Positions 62,301 to 64,000 of a stretch of 64,000 bases of DNA are shown here, in pieces. The stretch spans positions 186,001 through 250,000 of the forward strand of contig CADCXA010000051.1 of assembly GCA_902806565.1 (NCBI GenBank). Direction: 5' to 3'. Each line of letters begins with the position of its first letter. Position 1 is the stretch's first letter. The stretch is from Hypoxylon rubiginosum (taxonomy: Eukaryota > Ascomycota > Sordariomycetes > Xylariales > Hypoxylaceae). Position numbers and translations under genes: made by a program. Below the pieces are notes generated by a model. The model ran no database searches. It was not told where the DNA came from and was given only the letters and a program-made list of their open reading frames with translations.

Positions 62301-64000
62301 TTTTTATTTTTTTTTATTATAATTTATATTATAAACTTTACTTTTATTTAATTAATAACCCTTATTATTAAGTTTATTATAAATTTTAATAAACATTTTT
62401 AAATATTTAATATAATAATTTTAACATTTTAACTTATAAATTATTATTAATTTAAATAAATTAATTTTAAAGTATAAATACTTTAATTTTTCCTTTATAT
62501 TTAAATATAAATTTTTAAAATATATAAAATTTATTATTTTTACATTTAAAAATAAAATAAATATTTATAGTAACGTTATTATTAAATAAAACTATAAAAG
62601 TGTTTATAAAACAATTATTAATAATAAAAATAATAAAAATTTAACTTATTAAAACTTTTTATATACCGCTAAAATTAAATATATATATAATTTTTAAATT
62701 TAAAATATACCGATATTAAAATAAATTAAAAAATTAATTAATTAAATATTTTTATTTATAATATATTATAATAATAACGATTTTATTTTTAAGAACTTAT
62801 AATTATATTACGATTAAAATATATTTTAAACGTAGATAAAAACTAATAATTTTTTAAAAAATATTATTTAAAGTTATATTATTTTATTTAATAATAATTT
62901 ATTATAAAAATATATAAATAAAAACTTATTATTTAATAAAAAACTTTTTAATAATTTTATATATATATTATTTACTTTTAAATTAAATACTATATTTAAA
63001 TATATTATAAAAATAATATATAATTAAAAATTAAATTAACTTTTTATAAAAATATTAAAAAAATTTACATTATAATAAAAATAATTTATAAAAATAATTA
63101 ATAATAAATTAAATATATAATTTAAAATACTCTAGGTTTTTAAAAAAATAATAACTTTTTATTTAATTATAAAATATAAATTTAATATAAAAAATATATT
63201 TATAAAAATAAATTAATATTTAAATAGTTTTATAATATTTATATTAATAAATATCGTAATGTTTTTTTAATATTATAACGTATTTAACCTTGTGATTAAT
63301 TAAAAATATACGATATTTATATTTATTTAATTAAATTAATAAACTGAAAAATTTTATATAAAAAAAATTAAATGTTTATATATAATTAATTTTAATTAAT
63401 ATATTATTTTTAAAAAAAACTTTTAATAATATTTATATTTAAAATAAAGGGAATAAATTCTATTAACTTTTAAAACGTTTTAATAAATAATATAAAAAAA
63501 AGTTAAATAAAACACTTAAAAAATAATTTATATTATTAATATTAAAATTATAAAAATTATATTAGTTTTTATAAACCTTAAAAATATAATTTATTTAAAT
63601 AATATTTAATATTATAATTTTATTAGTTTAAACTTAGTATATATTATAATTATTTTTTTATATATTTTTTTTATAATTAATATAATTATTTTTACAGTTT
63701 TTTAAAATATTAAACTATTTTATATTTTTTTTATTATTAACTTGGTAAGCTTTATAATTATACTACTTTTTTTCTTTTTTATAATAATAATAAGTGATTT
63801 TATAGTATTTAATAAAATCGTTTTTTATAAACTTTATATAATAAAATTAATAATTATTATAACTATTAATAATATTATTTTTTCTTATATTTTATATATA
63901 ATAATTATAGTTTATTTTATAACTTTTTATAATATTTTACCTTATAATTTTTATATAATAAATAAAATTAATTTATTAACTTTAAATAATATTATTTTTT

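Larger units (their letters stand above)
40674..64000. repeat. A/T-rich RIP-type heterochromatic block, no genes
   Basis: More than 23 kb composed almost only of A and T; sample lines hold about 2-8 G or C per 60-120 bases. It runs past the window edge. There is no open frame of note and no recognisable protein. The left edge is sharp. Such composition is the end state of repeat-induced point mutation, which turns C into T (mainly CpA to TpA) in duplicated DNA during the fungal sexual cycle. Traces of old repeats remain (degenerate tandem duplications, see separate entries). Homopolymer runs occur at about 41994-42015, 47510-47527 and 53637-53652. Candidate roles are a centromere core, a pericentromeric or other A/T isochore; the sequence alone does not decide. 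Confidence 0.85.

Noticed and set aside
40674..64000. A/T block as a mitochondrial DNA insertion
   Set aside because: No rRNA, tRNA or respiratory-chain reading frame is visible, and the A/T content by eye exceeds that of usual fungal mitochondrial DNA.
1..64000. tRNA, rRNA or CRISPR arrays
   Set aside because: No cloverleaf with matching TPsiC-like box, rRNA core sequence or regularly spaced identical repeat was noticed on either strand by eye; a covariance-model search would be decisive.

Overview
The window looks like a piece of a filamentous ascomycete (Pezizomycotina, probably Sordariomycetes) chromosome. Genes are spaced like a compact fungal genome and carry short introns of about 50-95 bp with GTAAGT-type donors. 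They encode fungus-typical proteins: a class II hydrophobin, a Zn(II)2Cys6 regulator, a KRE2-type mannosyltransferase and a NACHT/ankyrin protein. The last 23 kb is an almost pure A/T block of the kind left by repeat-induced point mutation (RIP). The exact species cannot be read from the sequence. All gene models below were spliced by eye.

Layout. 1-1752 holds nothing convincing. 1753-4728 holds two tandem BTB/POZ paralogues with the same intron phases. 5511-6263 is a eukaryotic MscL-type mechanosensitive channel in four exons. 7136-8825 is a multi-pass membrane protein (DUF2985-like) with a repetitive Gly/Arg/Ser tail. 9273-10627 (minus) is a decayed flavin monooxygenase pseudogene. 11339-16095 is a complete-looking 4.76-kb DNA transposon with terminal inverted repeats, a 6-bp target duplication and three genes: an IS3/rve-like DDE integrase, a zinc-ribbon protein and an unknown acidic/basic protein. 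It sits about 270 bp upstream of a Zn2Cys6 transcription factor gene (16363-18226). A relic of a TAP-like alpha/beta hydrolase follows at about 18.85-19.38 kb. The dead monooxygenase, the dead hydrolase and the regulator between them could be remnants of a former metabolic cluster (inference).

21176-21948 encodes a class II hydrophobin with an unusual repetitive N-terminal extension. 22571-27573 encodes a 1617-residue NLR-like protein: a lipase-like alpha/beta hydrolase (SesB-type), then NACHT, then ankyrin repeats, an architecture tied to fungal non-self recognition. Housekeeping genes follow: RNA polymerase III subunit RPC5/Rpc37 (28064-29485), the mRNA-decay factor Pat1 (30118-32715, minus), a GT15 alpha-1,2-mannosyltransferase (35315-36823), mitochondrial ribosomal protein uS12m (37197-37875, minus) and a short/branched-chain acyl-CoA dehydrogenase (38486-39940).

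From about 40,674 to the end the DNA changes abruptly to well over 90 percent A+T by eye, with no gene. It retains only ghost tandem duplications, strand-asymmetric residual G/C blocks and one small G/C-richer island near 57.5 kb. This is most simply read as RIP-destroyed repeats, possibly a centromeric or other heterochromatic isochore.

The most unusual items are the three-gene integrase transposon, the hydrophobin with its tandem extension, the SesB-NACHT-ankyrin protein and the fine structure of the A/T block.
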